Translations under genes and position numbers: made by a program
Shown: positions 36,991 to 47,135 of the stretch, one piece after another
Layout: each line of letters starts with the position of its first letter
Numbering within the stretch: the stretch's first letter is position 1
From: Steinernema hermaphroditum
Taxonomy: Eukaryota > Nematoda > Chromadorea > Rhabditida > Steinernematidae
Direction: 5' to 3'
Assembly (NCBI GenBank): GCA_030435675.1
Contig: CM059622.1
Coordinates: 12,276,001-12,340,000, forward strand
DNA: 64,000 bases
Notes under the pieces: generated by a model
The model's input: only the letters and a program-made list of their open reading frames with translations
The model's database searches: none
What the model was told of the DNA's origin: nothing

Positions 36991-37952
36991 TGGTGCATTT
37001 ATGAGGCATGTTGCATGGCGTAATACCATTGATCCTCGAATATAAATCGTGTAAAAACCGAATGATTTTGAGGCGAACCGAAAGAGTGCTAACACTTCGC
37101 ACTAAAGATCAGTGGGCCGCTGATGTTGTTATTTAGTTAGTATTCGGGTATGAACACGGTCACAAATTTTCCGAATAGACTTCCCCAAAATTAAATCTCT
37201 TTAACATTTTTATACGTTCTACAGTGCTACTATGAATGGAGTGAACCGACCTTAATGAATCACTAGAATCGGATGTTAAGATAAATTGTAGTTTTGTAGT
37301 GCAAATTGGTAACTGTATCATAAACCTTTTTAGCTAATAATGACAGCTAGAAATGACCCCCGCTGGTTTCACTGGAATATGGTACAATGGTAGGTCGCGC
37401 GGAGTGTACAAGCTGTAAAAAATGGCAGTCCAGAGACGTCGCAACCATACAAGTCACCGATCTCGCACTGGAGTTGTTTTCATAATAGTAAATCAGCAGA
37501 TCTTCGCAAATATGGCCAAACCAAAGGCAGCCAATGTTGTTTGCGGAAGGATGTGACGGTCAGTTTGGTCCGTTTGCGTACGTGCTTTAGAATTACTATG
37601 TGTTTCGCTTTTAACTGTAAATGTTAGCGTTGTACACGTCGGCGTTACGTTGATCCTCTTCCGTTGGGAAACGTTACCTATCCGATTTATGACACATCAC
37701 AATACTTACTTGCACACTCACATTCCGGTAGAATAATCCCATTTTAGATGATACAGTCATAGCCATTAAGAAAGGCTAATCTTGTCTGAGTAACGACACA
37801 CAAGCTAAGCATGTAATGAAAAAATTGGGAGGCGGAAAGTGCCTGGGGAAACCTGTAAAGTGACTTAACTGATAGATCCAATATTGGCGAATTTTTAAGG
37901 AACTTAATACTCTTTATTTACAGATAATGAATAAATAGGTACGATAAATTAG
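36991..37952. other. Gene-free spacer
   Basis: AT-rich; nothing recognised. Confidence 0.3.
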
Positions 37953-38303
37953 TTATTGTCTTCTTGGGGTGCTTTTATGGTGTTCAGGCCATAAGGGAGC
38001 CATTCCAAGAATCGGCTGCCTCAATAAAATGAAGGTTCCCTGCAGGTTTAGACCATGTTGGCGTGGTCTTCTCGTAGTTGTGGAAGTGGTTGTCGTGGGA
38101 AGTGGCGTAGTTGTAGTTGTTATATGCTTCTTATGGTGAGTATCTGAAGGTACATAATGAGCCATAGAAAGAAGTAGATATCACTTACGATGCCTGATCA
38201 TGTGTAGATTTCGGAATCCTCTGTAACTAACAGGAATCGAAAAGACTGGGAAGATATACGAGATGGTTAGCACCAGCAGAAGTAGACAGGTTATCGGCGA
38301 CAT
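37953..38303 (-). CDS. Small secreted Thr-rich protein P3, two exons, 101 aa
   Basis: Exons: 38303-38189 and 38143-37953 on the minus strand, sum 306 bases. A signal peptide (MSPITCLLLLVLTISYIF) leads to FSIPVSYRGFRNLHMIRH. The phase-1 intron again splits a His codon as C|AT (donor GTAAGT, acceptor CTTCAG). Exon 2 begins HTHHKKH, followed by a run of about 20 residues that is mostly Thr and Pro, probably heavily O-glycosylated if secreted. It ends with LNLQGTFILLRQPILGMAPLW and a basic tail. The layout matches P2. The Thr tract is longer than the corresponding Thr/Pro/Ala segment of P2, as expected of a fast-changing linker. Function unknown. Confidence 0.68.
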
Positions 38304-39827
38304 TGAAAGGAGAGATATGGAAAATGGTCGCCAGTGGTTTGCTTTTCAAGACCTGGTGTGTTGATGGTCAGCTCTACAAAACATTACAAGCTCCTCCCAA
38401 ACGGACGTGACTCGCTTCTTCTTGAAAACATCGCAGTTAGCCTCGAAATTTGCATTTGCCGCGCTCTTTATGACGTAGCTCAAAAAGCGGATATTGCGCG
38501 GAAGTCGACCAAAGATGGCCACAGCTATTCCTGACATTCGAAATTGCTATTCCAGCAAATAACCTTGAAATATCTTCAAATTTCATTGGATGAATGTTGC
38601 GATAGTTTGTCACATGGCAGGGCACCTACATCGATGCGTCATGATCTCTGCCGTAACGCCGACATGCCGAGGTCCTTTAGACGTCCATTAGCTTTGGACC
38701 TGGAAACACTTATCTTTTTGCTCACTTCCGATTCGGACGAAATGGCGACCCACGTAGTGACGTTACTTTAATGCATTAGCGTTTGCGTTGGGAACGGTCT
38801 TTAACAAATGTCAGACACGTCTCACTACGAATGTTACCCTTGATGGGATGAAGAAAGGAGCTCAATGAATGGAAAGAACAGTCATGTCCTATGGTATGAA
38901 AAGCGTCCTGAAAGAGAGTTTAAGTTCTTGAACGTCGATCTTCATAGATATATCATCGAATCTTATTGATTCGCTAGCGAGCTCTTCATTCGCGCACACA
39001 ATTTTGGAATGCATCGATCTCATTCATCTGACATAACGACTCACTGCAACAACTCACTGCAAACCTAGGAAATGGCCAAAGGTGTTACGTACCGATTTGG
39101 ATGACTCCTGAGTCCCAGAGGCTTTCTTGGTTCAGCGGTTCAACATGTGCGGAGATGTTCAGCAGGAGGTGATGGCATTTCGTTTGATTTAATTGAAGAT
39201 ATAACGACAACATTCTTCAGGGGAGGCTGACATCCCACCGGTTGTGGTATTCATACCCTCCACTTGTATGGCACACGAATGGTGTGCTGGACTCTTTTCT
39301 CGGTAACGCATGAATTGCCCACGGTCGCCTCCCAGGCTCTCGCCCATACCCATGCCTCTAGATTCACCCGCGATCCCATTATCTCTTCCATCTTATGCCA
39401 CTAGACCGGCTGATCTTTTAGATCTGCTCCATTCGGTCCATCTGTGGCTATTTCACATCCTAATCGAGCCGTGAGTGTCGATGCGAAGAAGCGAAAAGTG
39501 AATGGGAAACCGACCGCTTGCACGCATATCGCTTGGTGGACAATCGACGTCTTTCATATCCTGTCCGTGCTACTGTCTCCAATACCAGTCTACGCGTGTG
39601 CTGTAAGCCTTCGCGGTTGCAGAGCGCAAGCGAGGAGAGGACAACTCAGTGATTTCCCTGGTCTCTGGTGTATCACGTCTCTAATGTACATTGAGACTTC
39701 AAAGTCGAAGGCAGGTAGTTTTCCGCTCAGCTGTATACACTAACTAAAGCCTATCTTCTGACACCGGACTCATTCCCATCAGCACATAACCCCAATAAAC
39801 GTTCCCTTCGTAGAATGCTTTATTAAT
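38304..39827. other. Gene-free spacer between P3 and the Str-type receptors
   Basis: Several short frames on both strands, none with recognised domains. The plus-strand frame at 39444-39743 is the longest (99 codons) and is unassigned. Confidence 0.3.
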
Positions 39828-40793
39828 TCATTGGTGATTTCGAAGGAACATTGCAGAAAAGTGCGGTGTTGTTTCGTTATTCCTTAAGCTTTTTTTGACC
39901 CTTAGTAGCAACTGGTGCACTTTTCGTCGATAAGCTTTCACCACAAGTATTGTAGAAACTCCATAGATGGTTCCATGATTTAAGATGATTATAATGCAGA
40001 TTGCGCAAACTTCTCCTGCGTAATTCAGTTCGTTCATGTATACAAAGAAAATGGCGACGAGCAAAGGCACGCCACCTATGAAAACTGAAGCTGATGACAG
40101 AATCAGAAGATTGCGGAGCAGCGCCCTTTCGAGTTTGTTTGAACTTGACTCCGAAAAATGTTCACTTCTGCGAAGACTCCAGAAGCATAATACAGTAAAT
40201 AACAGAATTAGAATGATTGCCAATAGGATGAACCCAAAGAAGAAGCCCAGGATTGCATCTTTGCTCGAGCCGATCGAAGCAAAGCAAAATAGTTTGCTTG
40301 ATGTAGAATAAGTGGCCAAATCAATGCACCACTGAACGTAGAGATAAACGAATATCGCCGACAGCACGAAGTGAACTACAGCACAGTAAACATATCCCCA
40401 CGCAGGGCGTATCTTGCTTATACTTATCTGGAAAGCAATAACCAAAAATCGGAATTGAAATCCCAGGACCAATCCAACAGCACAATTGAGAACCGTCGTC
40501 AGTATGAGAAGAAAGACGACGTGACCGACAAACTGTGAAGGAAAGAGATCGCCAAGTAGCCCGTCAAGACGAAAGCACTCGTCACGAAGCACAGGAATAG
40601 GATGAGCGAAGGTGTACAGAAGGTTGCCCGTAAAATTCCACAGCATCTCGTCAAGAATGAAATGCGAAAAATGGCGCATTCTTTTGGGGGTATGAAATAG
40701 AATGAGGTACGTTGCGGCGCTTTTCACTGTGATACTTCCTACAGCCGTCATATCCAGCGCTGTGTTGAAAAACGGCGCCAACCAGTCAGCCAT
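39828..40793 (-). CDS. Str-superfamily-type 7TM chemoreceptor 1, single exon, 321 aa
   Basis: Predicted multi-pass membrane receptor of the nematode Str superfamily, Srh/Sri-like; the exact class is uncertain. The chain begins MADWLAPFF. TM1 is followed by a FHTPKRMRHFS motif, the Str-type TP-x-x-M signature after TM1. TM2 contains HPIPVL and then a conserved ECFRLDG. Further hydrophobic segments lie at about 85-115, 135-155, 185-215, 235-260 and 270-290. The last is ILNHGTIYG, which corresponds to the N-x-HG-x-x-ST region of TM7 in the superfamily, followed by the YRRKV basic end. It is intronless. The tandem paralogue lies 1.5 kb away on the same strand, and the reading frame is intact. Confidence 0.85.
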   Translation of the reverse strand: MADWLAPFFNTALDMTAVGSITVKSAATYLILFHTPKRMRHFSHFILDEMLWNFTGNLLYTFAHPIPVLRDECFRLDGLLGDLFPSQFVGHVVFLLILTTVLNCAVGLVLGFQFRFLVIAFQISISKIRPAWGYVYCAVVHFVLSAIFVYLYVQWCIDLATYSTSSKLFCFASIGSSKDAILGFFFGFILLAIILILLFTVLCFWSLRRSEHFSESSSNKLERALLRNLLILSSASVFIGGVPLLVAIFFVYMNELNYAGEVCAICIIIILNHGTIYGVSTILVVKAYRRKVHQLLLRVKKSLRNNETTPHFSAMFLRNHQ

Positions 40794-41222
40794 CGAAGCT
40801 TCACTAGTAGAACAGCATTAACAGGTTCAATTGCTCTCAGAGAACAATTGAACACAGAAAGAGTAGGTGGGAAAATTGGTTCTTGCACAGTATTACTTTG
40901 AACTTAACCGATGAGCTTGGAAAGATACTAGTATAATCTTGGTGAAGCCGCCAGATTACCTCTACCGGAGGTCGAACACCGACGAAGTCACAGACAGCAT
41001 GAAAGTTCGCCTCGGTTTATTTTTCACTGATTGTTGCCGAAAAATATAACCAGACTACACACGTCAAGTGCGCGAGATAGAACGGTGCTCAGAGCACAGG
41101 CTCATTTCTACTTAAATATGTAAGGACATGCGCTTTTTTCCAAGCCAACAACTGAAACTTGTTATTAGCAAATAAGTTGTAACTGATCTTATTTGATAAG
41201 TACACCAACCACTTCACTTTCG
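40794..41222. other. Upstream region of Str-type receptor 1
   Basis: No gene. It presumably contains the promoter of receptor 1; no clear TATA or splice acceptor adjoins the ATG. Confidence 0.3.
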
Positions 41223-41525
41223 CTAGCAGTGCATGTTTGTAGCGAATATTTCAAAACATTTATGCGGTCGACTAAAAGTGATCTTTGCGTGACAATACAT
41301 ACACATCTCCAACATTATTTTCAATTTGTGTGGTTTGCGATTTTTTTGTGGTATCTGTGGTGACATCACAAGTAAATTTGCAAATTCGTAGTTCGTCAAT
41401 TTTGTCATGTAGTTGTTGCTGTACTTTTCACCCTCCCCTTCGCTGCCAACGAACCCCGTGATCCAGAACGCGTGGAACAACAGGATCACAACAGATATGT
41501 TCCAATCCATCAACCCCAGTCGCAT
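41223..41525 (-). CDS. Hypothetical small secreted or membrane-anchored protein
   Basis: Single open frame. With the Met at 41525 the product is 100 residues: a hydrophobic leader (NISVVILLFHAFWITGF) after MRLGLMDW, then a charged region, and a Cys-containing end (CMYCHAK ... KCFEIF ... MHC) with four cysteines. The frame is open further upstream to 41669, but the added part is Ser-rich and has no features. No family recognised. It could be a spliced gene fragment. Confidence 0.3.
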   Translation of the reverse strand: MRLGLMDWNISVVILLFHAFWITGFVGSEGEGEKYSNNYMTKLTNYEFANLLVMSPQIPQKNRKPHKLKIMLEMCMYCHAKITFSRPHKCFEIFATNMHC

Positions 41526-42294
41526 ATCATTTGGAACAGTGAATGTGTGCCGACTCGTTTGTAAAAGAATTTGAAGAGACGAGCGTGTCGATGTCTTCGC
41601 GTTGACAGAACTCGATGAAGAGGGATAGGAGCTCTTGATCTGAATGACTCTGGCTTCCGGTTTTATCATGTAAGACCAGAATACAGTGGCGGTTGTCTTT
41701 CATTTATGTCGGTGGCAATATTCCTTTCTGTGCACGAGCTAATGGCCAGGCTGGGTTTATGTTCAAATTGATTTTAAGCGAACCTTTGAATGATAACCAT
41801 GCAACTATGTTAATGAATCATGGAGTCGTAGCTCCAACACCTCGCCAAGAAGGCCGCCACCGCCATCCGCTTTCGTAGCGCTGCCCACTTAGGTAATTCA
41901 AATTCAATCCGATGATAGGAATCCACCTTGCTTGTCGTACTTTACCATTTCACTCGTTATCATCTCTTCGCCGCTTTAACGCAATCGAAACCAATGAGAT
42001 TGGAGCGGGTGGAGTCGGGCGGCAGTGACTAGCTTCTTGGCAAGACGGTGGAACTACGGCTCCCTGGTGTTCCAGGCCTTCTGCGAGCCGGCAGCGATCA
42101 TTGCACCAACAACGACGGCCGAGAACGACCGCTCACTCATCTCATTCGGCTCAGACAGCCTCAGAGTGAGAGCGAGTGGACGACCCGATCGATCGCTGGC
42201 GACACAAAAGAAAGACCCCATTTGGCCTATTTATTGTTATTTAAAGAAAATTGTCGAGTTCGCGTGAACTCAGGTGCGAAGTCCATTTATTTAT
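41526..42294. repeat. Spacer with a dispersed repeat I copy (minus orientation)
   Basis: About 42040-42220 contains CACGGCTCC-like, GCGATCATTGCACCAAC, GACGGCCGAGAACGACCGC and GACCCGATCGATCGCTGG, the reverse of repeat I. It lies just downstream of Str-type receptor 2. The rest is unassigned. Confidence 0.55.
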
Positions 42295-43284
42295 TCACTG
42301 CTCATTTCTTTGGAACATTCGGGAAAACACCGGGGTCGTTTCATTATTTCGGACCCTCAACGCTCTCTTGACAATCCCTAGTAACAACTGACGAACTTTT
42401 TGCCGATAGGCATTAATCACAACGATTGTCAAAACTCCATATATGGTTCCGTGATTCAAAAGGACAACAATGCAAATTGTACATATTTCTCTGGCATATT
42501 TGAGCTGGTTCATGTACACATAGAAAATGGCGACCATCAAAGGCACACCGCCTATGAAGATTGGAGCAGCCGATAGAATCAGAAGATTGCGGAGCATCGT
42601 CCTGTTCATCTTCGTTGAACTTGAGCCGGCAAATTGTTCATTTGTGTGAAAATGCCATAAGCATAAGGCAGTAAATATTAAAATGAGTAGGACGGCAGAC
42701 AGGATAATTCCAAAGAAGACACCTAAGAAGATGTCCTTTTCCGAGCCGTTGAAAACGAAGCAGAATAATTTGTCCGACGTCTGCTTCGGCTTATGGTCTA
42801 TGGGCAATAAGTTTGCGCTCCATTGCAGATACAGATGAACGAATATCGCCGACACCACGATGTGTACTGCCGCACAATAAAGGTATCCCCATATAGGGCG
42901 GATCTTGCTCATACGTTGCTGGAAAGCGATAATCATGTACCGGAATTGAAATCCCAGAACCAATCCAACAGCGCAATTGACAGCGGATCCCAATACGAGC
43001 AAAAAAAGTACGTGACCGACAATTTGCGACGGAAATAATTCACCAAGCAATCCATCAAGACGAAAACACTCTGCAGGAAGCATTGGAATAGGATGGCCAA
43101 ATGAGTAAAGAATGTTGATAGCAAAGTTCCACCCCATCTCGTCGAGAATAAAATGCGAAAAGTGGCGCATTCTTTTGGGTGTATGAAACAGAATGAGATA
43201 AGTGGCAATGCTTTTGATGACGATGCTTCCGACCGCCGTGATGTTGAGGGCGACGTTGAAGAACGTCGACAGCCTGTCCGCCAT
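42295..43284 (-). CDS. Str-superfamily-type 7TM chemoreceptor 2, single exon, 329 aa
   Basis: Tandem paralogue of receptor 1; by eye well over half of the residues match. It shares MAD at the start, FHTPKRMRHFSHFILDEM, HPIPML, ECFRLDGLLGELFPSQ, the Trp-Gly-Tyr TM4 region, the NLLILSAAPIFIGGVPLMVAIF block of TM6 and LLNHGTIYG of TM7. The extracellular loop between TM4 and TM5 is a few residues longer than in receptor 1, with an added Pro/Lys-containing segment. The C-terminal tail again ends with an NNETTP motif and a short basic end. Intronless and intact. Recent local duplication is the likely origin. Confidence 0.86.
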   Translation of the reverse strand: MADRLSTFFNVALNITAVGSIVIKSIATYLILFHTPKRMRHFSHFILDEMGWNFAINILYSFGHPIPMLPAECFRLDGLLGELFPSQIVGHVLFLLVLGSAVNCAVGLVLGFQFRYMIIAFQQRMSKIRPIWGYLYCAAVHIVVSAIFVHLYLQWSANLLPIDHKPKQTSDKLFCFVFNGSEKDIFLGVFFGIILSAVLLILIFTALCLWHFHTNEQFAGSSSTKMNRTMLRNLLILSAAPIFIGGVPLMVAIFYVYMNQLKYAREICTICIVVLLNHGTIYGVLTIVVINAYRQKVRQLLLGIVKRALRVRNNETTPVFSRMFQRNEQ

Positions 43285-44157
43285 CTCTATTATCTTTAGA
43301 AGGAGCTATCATCATTGAATACCTTCATCGTCTAAATATGTTTTTCCAACCTTTTAGTATTGCGCGTCATGAGTGCGGACTTAATTAACAGACAGGTTAG
43401 CGGTCGTCGACGGTTTCAATGCCGAGGCATCAGATGTATTCCGAACACAGAAGAGCTGATCTTAAGCCACTGTTCTTAATTGTTTTGAGTAAATGAGTAT
43501 TCGAAGTTCACCATATACTGACAACGTACGAATATGGCATTGCTTTTGGAATATACTACATCACTCACAAAAACTCTATCTTATGTTCAAAAAGCATAAA
43601 GGTCATGCGAAATTGGTTTTTTCAAAGTCGAACACATATCATATATTAGCGCGTAAAATTACAACTGCTTCCCAGCTTTATTGTGTGAGCAAATAAATAT
43701 CTTAATCATAGAGCACTCAGCACAGTGCAAGGAGCAAAAAGTCTTTTGTGGGTTTCGGCTAGCGAGCACTCTGCAGAGTACATTCATAGGAAATTTGGCA
43801 TGGGGTTAGATAGAGCGTGATAGTTTACCGAATTTAGACGTTCTAATCAACGGATTACACAGTGCAATGCGTCATAAAAACACAAAGAAGATAAATATCA
43901 CACCGTAGTCCTCGCTTTGATTCTTTCTTCGGCACGGGCATATCGATGTTCAAATGAAAAGCGGCGATCCCATTAGTTGACGCGAGCATCGAAGAGGGTG
44001 AATCCAGTTGGGTAGACAGACAAAATGTCCAAAATGACAAAGCAGTGTCCTTTTGGCTTCATGTTTGTAAATCGTTAAAAGGGAAAACGTTCTGAGCTTA
44101 TCCTTTTCTCTACAGGAATGGTTTTTTTTCCGCAGAAAGGGTAGACAGAGTAAGATA
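43285..44157. other. Gene-free spacer
   Basis: Promoter region of receptor 2 followed by AT-rich sequence. Short frames have no support. Confidence 0.3.
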
Positions 44158-44246
44158 TCAAAAAACAGAAACCTCCGTATTTGATATTTTATGAAAGGAA
44201 GGACAATTCCTAGAAATTGAAAAAAATCCTATCATTTCAAAAATAC

Positions 44247-44405
44247 GATGAGTTGTCGACGATGAGTTGTCCCACGATGAGTTGGCAAAGATGAGTTGTC
44301 GCCGATGAGTTGTCGCCGATGAGTTGTCGCCGATGAGTTGTCGCCGATGAGTTGTCGCCGATGAGTTGTCGCCGATGAGTTGTCGCCGATGAGTTGTCTC
44401 ACGAT
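44247..44405. repeat. Minisatellite with 14-bp unit, about 11 copies
   Basis: The unit is GATGAGTTGTCGCC. Seven central copies are identical; four outer copies differ. A partial unit follows at the right edge, where a dispersed repeat I copy begins (about 44395-44490). Because 14 is not a multiple of three, a translated frame would cycle, so a coding role is unlikely. Confidence 0.9.
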
Positions 44406-44581
44406 GGGCTGCGGTGACACCACGGCTCCCTGGTCTTCCAGGCCTTCTGGGAGCCGGGGCGATCATTAGGCCACCAACGACGGCAGAGAAAAACGATAAT
44501 GTATAAACCGCGGCCCGAAGTGCGGCCCGCGGCCGTGATTGATTTCTACGCCTCTCTATGTCTGTGAGCCGTATTTCTATT

Positions 44582-45208
44582 TCAATTTCTATTTCTACAC
44601 ATTCGAATACACAAAGTTTTATAAAAGCTGCAACACAATACAAAATCGTTGATCGTTCCGTGCGTAGGAATGCGAACACACAGAGGCAGGCTTGACATTC
44701 CATCGTAGGTCAGCCAACGTCCTTCGTGGCGGAACATCCCAACGGAATGGTTACAGGCTTCGGTTGCAGCAGTGGTGTGCAGTGATGCGCCGCCCAAGTA
44801 GAATTCAATATTGAATGCCTGAGGTTTGCAATGTTCGCGAAAAATATGTAATGGTCGTACCGTAATTTGAAGTGAAAGGGGAAGTGTGCTTATGGCGGCC
44901 GACGGGAGATCGAAGAAGTCGATTGTGACAGGAATTACCCATGGCCTTTCTCTGACGAAGCTTACGTTCAGAACCAACTGTGATCCCCTGCACTGAAGGC
45001 AACTAAAGATGGTGGGCCGTTCTATACAACCTTCAATGGCGCTCTTCCATTCTCTGTCGGTTAATAGGTTTTCGCTGAAGGTGGAATGCAAGTTGGAGCT
45101 TTATATCACCAACCTACCGGTTTAGAATCAATGAATAACACTCCTTCTCGATGACTGGAGAATTGACGCAGTTTTTGCACTGCAGTGACGTGACTACTTT
45201 GTAAACAC
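44582..45208 (-). CDS. Ubiquitin-specific-protease-like 3' exons (partial)
   Basis: Two linked exons on the minus strand: 45208-45118 and 45074-44582, joined in frame with GT-AG ends. They encode about 193 residues. Exon A contains LQCKNC and exon B SCLQCRG, a pair of Cys-x-x-Cys motifs like the zinc-binding finger of the USP family. Exon B continues with a RPWVIPVTI stretch and ends with NHSVGMFRHEGRWLTYDGM, which matches the His-box pattern of USPs (His, then W-x-x-YDG). The Cys-box with the nucleophile would lie upstream; I could not find it, so the 5' part is missing, spliced from farther away or lost. Identification rests on motifs only. Repeats lie on both sides. Confidence 0.45.
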
Positions 45209-45479
45209 CTAAATTTTATACATCACATTGCAACATTAGGCATTGAAGGGAATACCCGCTGGGCCTATAGCCTTTATGTATATTTCGTACCCCGATCCAA
45301 ACAAATTCTTTCGGCCACTCTTCTGGAATTGTTAAACCAGTTCCAGCACATAATGGAATAACTTACTGAACAAGCGAAGCCATGAGTCAATAAAAGATTT
45401 TTGCCTTTAATTATTCGGCCGGTGTTCATCTCTCGAACAGCTACCCGGCACGTAACGACCATAGACTGAAAGCCGCCGC

Positions 45480-45852
45480 ACACTCCTTAGTGCGAGGGAT
45501 AGTGCACTCTGGTGAATGAATGTATGCACTTTTCAGTTATGCTCTTCCATCTTCGCCACCTGCTCCGTAAAAGTGCATCTGTAGCGCACGCATTCATTTC
45601 GTGAAGTAAGGGATATCTGTCAATCGAGGCAGTCTTCTTCAAAAAGTGTTTTAGAGCTGAAACTTCTTCTCCTCATTCTCTCGTGCGCTTAGCATACAAT
45701 GGGGAATGATCACTTCCAGGATCAGCTTCTCCTGTACGGCTTTGTCGGTCAGTTTGTCTCGAAGACTATGTAAGGATTCCGGGCCGCGGTTTATACATTG
45801 GTGCGGCTAGACCGCGGGCCGCGGTTTATACACACCCGAGAACAACCCTCAC
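45480..45852. other. Gene-free stretch with GC palindromes
   Basis: Contains GGGCCGCGG-type short palindromes followed by TTTATACA twice at about 45780-45831, probably repeat-derived. No gene. Confidence 0.35.
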
Positions 45853-45920
45853 TCAACTCGTGCGAATAAGCCTCAGAGACAGCGATTGGACGACCCGACC
45901 GATCGTTGGGGACACAAAGT
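45838..45920 (-). repeat. Dispersed repeat I copy
   Basis: Reverse orientation, with TCACTCAACTCGT, GATTGGACGACCCGACCG and ATCGTTGGGGACACAAA. Confidence 0.55.
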
Positions 45921-45924
45921 GTAG

Positions 45925-46062
45925 TGTAGAGTGTAGCAAAACCGTATAGGTTTCATCATTGAGGGGTTGAAGCTCTATTTCACCGTTTACTTTGTCCTCT
46001 ACAATTGTAAGGTCTCCTGGTGCTGTGCCCATGACGACAGCCACCAATGAAACCTCAAGATT
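45925..46062 (-). pseudogene. Coding-like fragment abutting a repeat
   Basis: On the minus strand a 40-odd codon stretch reads ENLEVSLVAVVMGTAPGDL, then VNGEIELQPLNDETYTVLL. It has the look of real protein, faintly like the end of a fibronectin type III domain, and its codon use is even. It runs directly into dispersed repeat I, where coding character stops. Probably an exon relic; function unknown. Confidence 0.3.
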
Positions 46063-46110
46063 TTCTCACAACGTTATTCAAGAAAATAGGTGCTATTAAG
46101 CCACTAGGAT

Positions 46111-46375
46111 TCACTTTGAGTAATACACAACCACGGTGCAGATTGTTCTTTGTTTCCTGATTCGTGAGGTCAATCTTGTGCCTTTAGATACTACACGCTC
46201 CGGCTGTTTTCGAAGTTCTTCCAAATCTAAACAAATGAGTTTACACTTGTTCCTGCTACCGAACCAAACGTTTCGTCATGGACGAGTGCCGAAAGCCACT
46301 GTGGGTGGTGGGTAGCGGACTAGCAGTAAAAACTGCCACAGAGAGAAGTAGAATCAGGATGTGGCTCGGCGACAT
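46111..46375 (-). CDS. Small secreted protein P4, two exons, 73 aa (alternative 52 aa form)
   Basis: Exon 1 starts at 46375; the signal peptide MSPSHILILLLSVAVFT begins MSP like P3. The next part, SPLPTTHSGFRHSSMTK, resembles the segment before the intron in P2 and P3. If the donor is GTTTGG after 46270, the intron is phase 1 (C|AT, His) exactly as in P2 and P3, exon 2 is 46226-46111, and the product is 73 residues with a basic tail. If the donor is GTAGCA after 46260, phase 2, the frame reads KRLVRFGRTSK and stops at 46184. That is an RFamide-like peptide motif with flanking basic sites. A TATA-like CATAAAAGG lies at about 46422-46430. Family membership is inferred. Confidence 0.5.
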
Positions 46376-47034
46376 TGCACGGAGCTCAAAGTAGAAAGTG
46401 AATGCTTGGTTAATTCAGGCACCCTTTTATGCACGTCGCCTACTTAAGAGGAAGTGAGTCATGTTTAGTAAATGTCGAGAGAAAAGAAAGCATTAAGAAA
46501 GAGACGACGACAACATTGATATTTACCACGCTTGCTCTTAGGCGGATATTGCGTATGGGAAGCGGGAAGGCAATATGTGGAGATACCACGTTCTGAGCAT
46601 GTTCCTGTTCAAACTTTGCTGATTTTAAATGGATCGTATGCCACACATGGATTGGCGACCATAAATACATTTTTGTACACTTCGAAAGTTACAGCAGCTT
46701 CTCTTATTACACAATTACTAGACGAACGAGCGAAAAGGGTTGTCAACGATAGTTGGAACCAGAAAGTTCATCCGTCATTGCAGCGATTTATCTGTTTTTG
46801 AACCAACAGCAATCGTGGCCCACGTCATTGTAAAAGTATTCTGAGATTCACAGATGCCCCCGCACCATCTAATACTTCATGCTACTGACTCATATAAATT
46901 CATTATCAAATCCAAGATGATCATTTTTAATGTTATCGTGCATGGCGTACAAAAGAGCGATTGAAGTGGGCATATTGATTTTGGTGTTTTTTGGGTAGCT
47001 TTTTAGGGTTACAGTTTTAGGCCTCAACTTCAGC
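46376..47034. other. Gene-free spacer upstream of P4
   Basis: Besides the TATA-like element of P4 nothing is recognised. Confidence 0.3.
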
Positions 47035-47135
47035 CCTATCCATGAGCGCCAATCTTGCCGCCCGCAGGGCTACGGACTAATTGGCTTTTAGTACCTGGAG
47101 GGCGCGAATTCGCACGCAGCCGGGTTTATACATTA
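47035..47135. repeat. Dispersed repeat II, copy 2
   Basis: Shares TTGCCGCCCGCAGGGCTA, TTGGCTTTTAGTACCTGG and a GCAGCCGGGTTTATAC-type end with 22285-22415; here the internal block is single, not doubled. Confidence 0.6.

Noticed and set aside
44158..44703. 181-codon minus frame through the minisatellite
   Set aside because: Open only because the 14-bp unit lacks stops in this direction; the translation is a repetitive array joined to repeat sequence.
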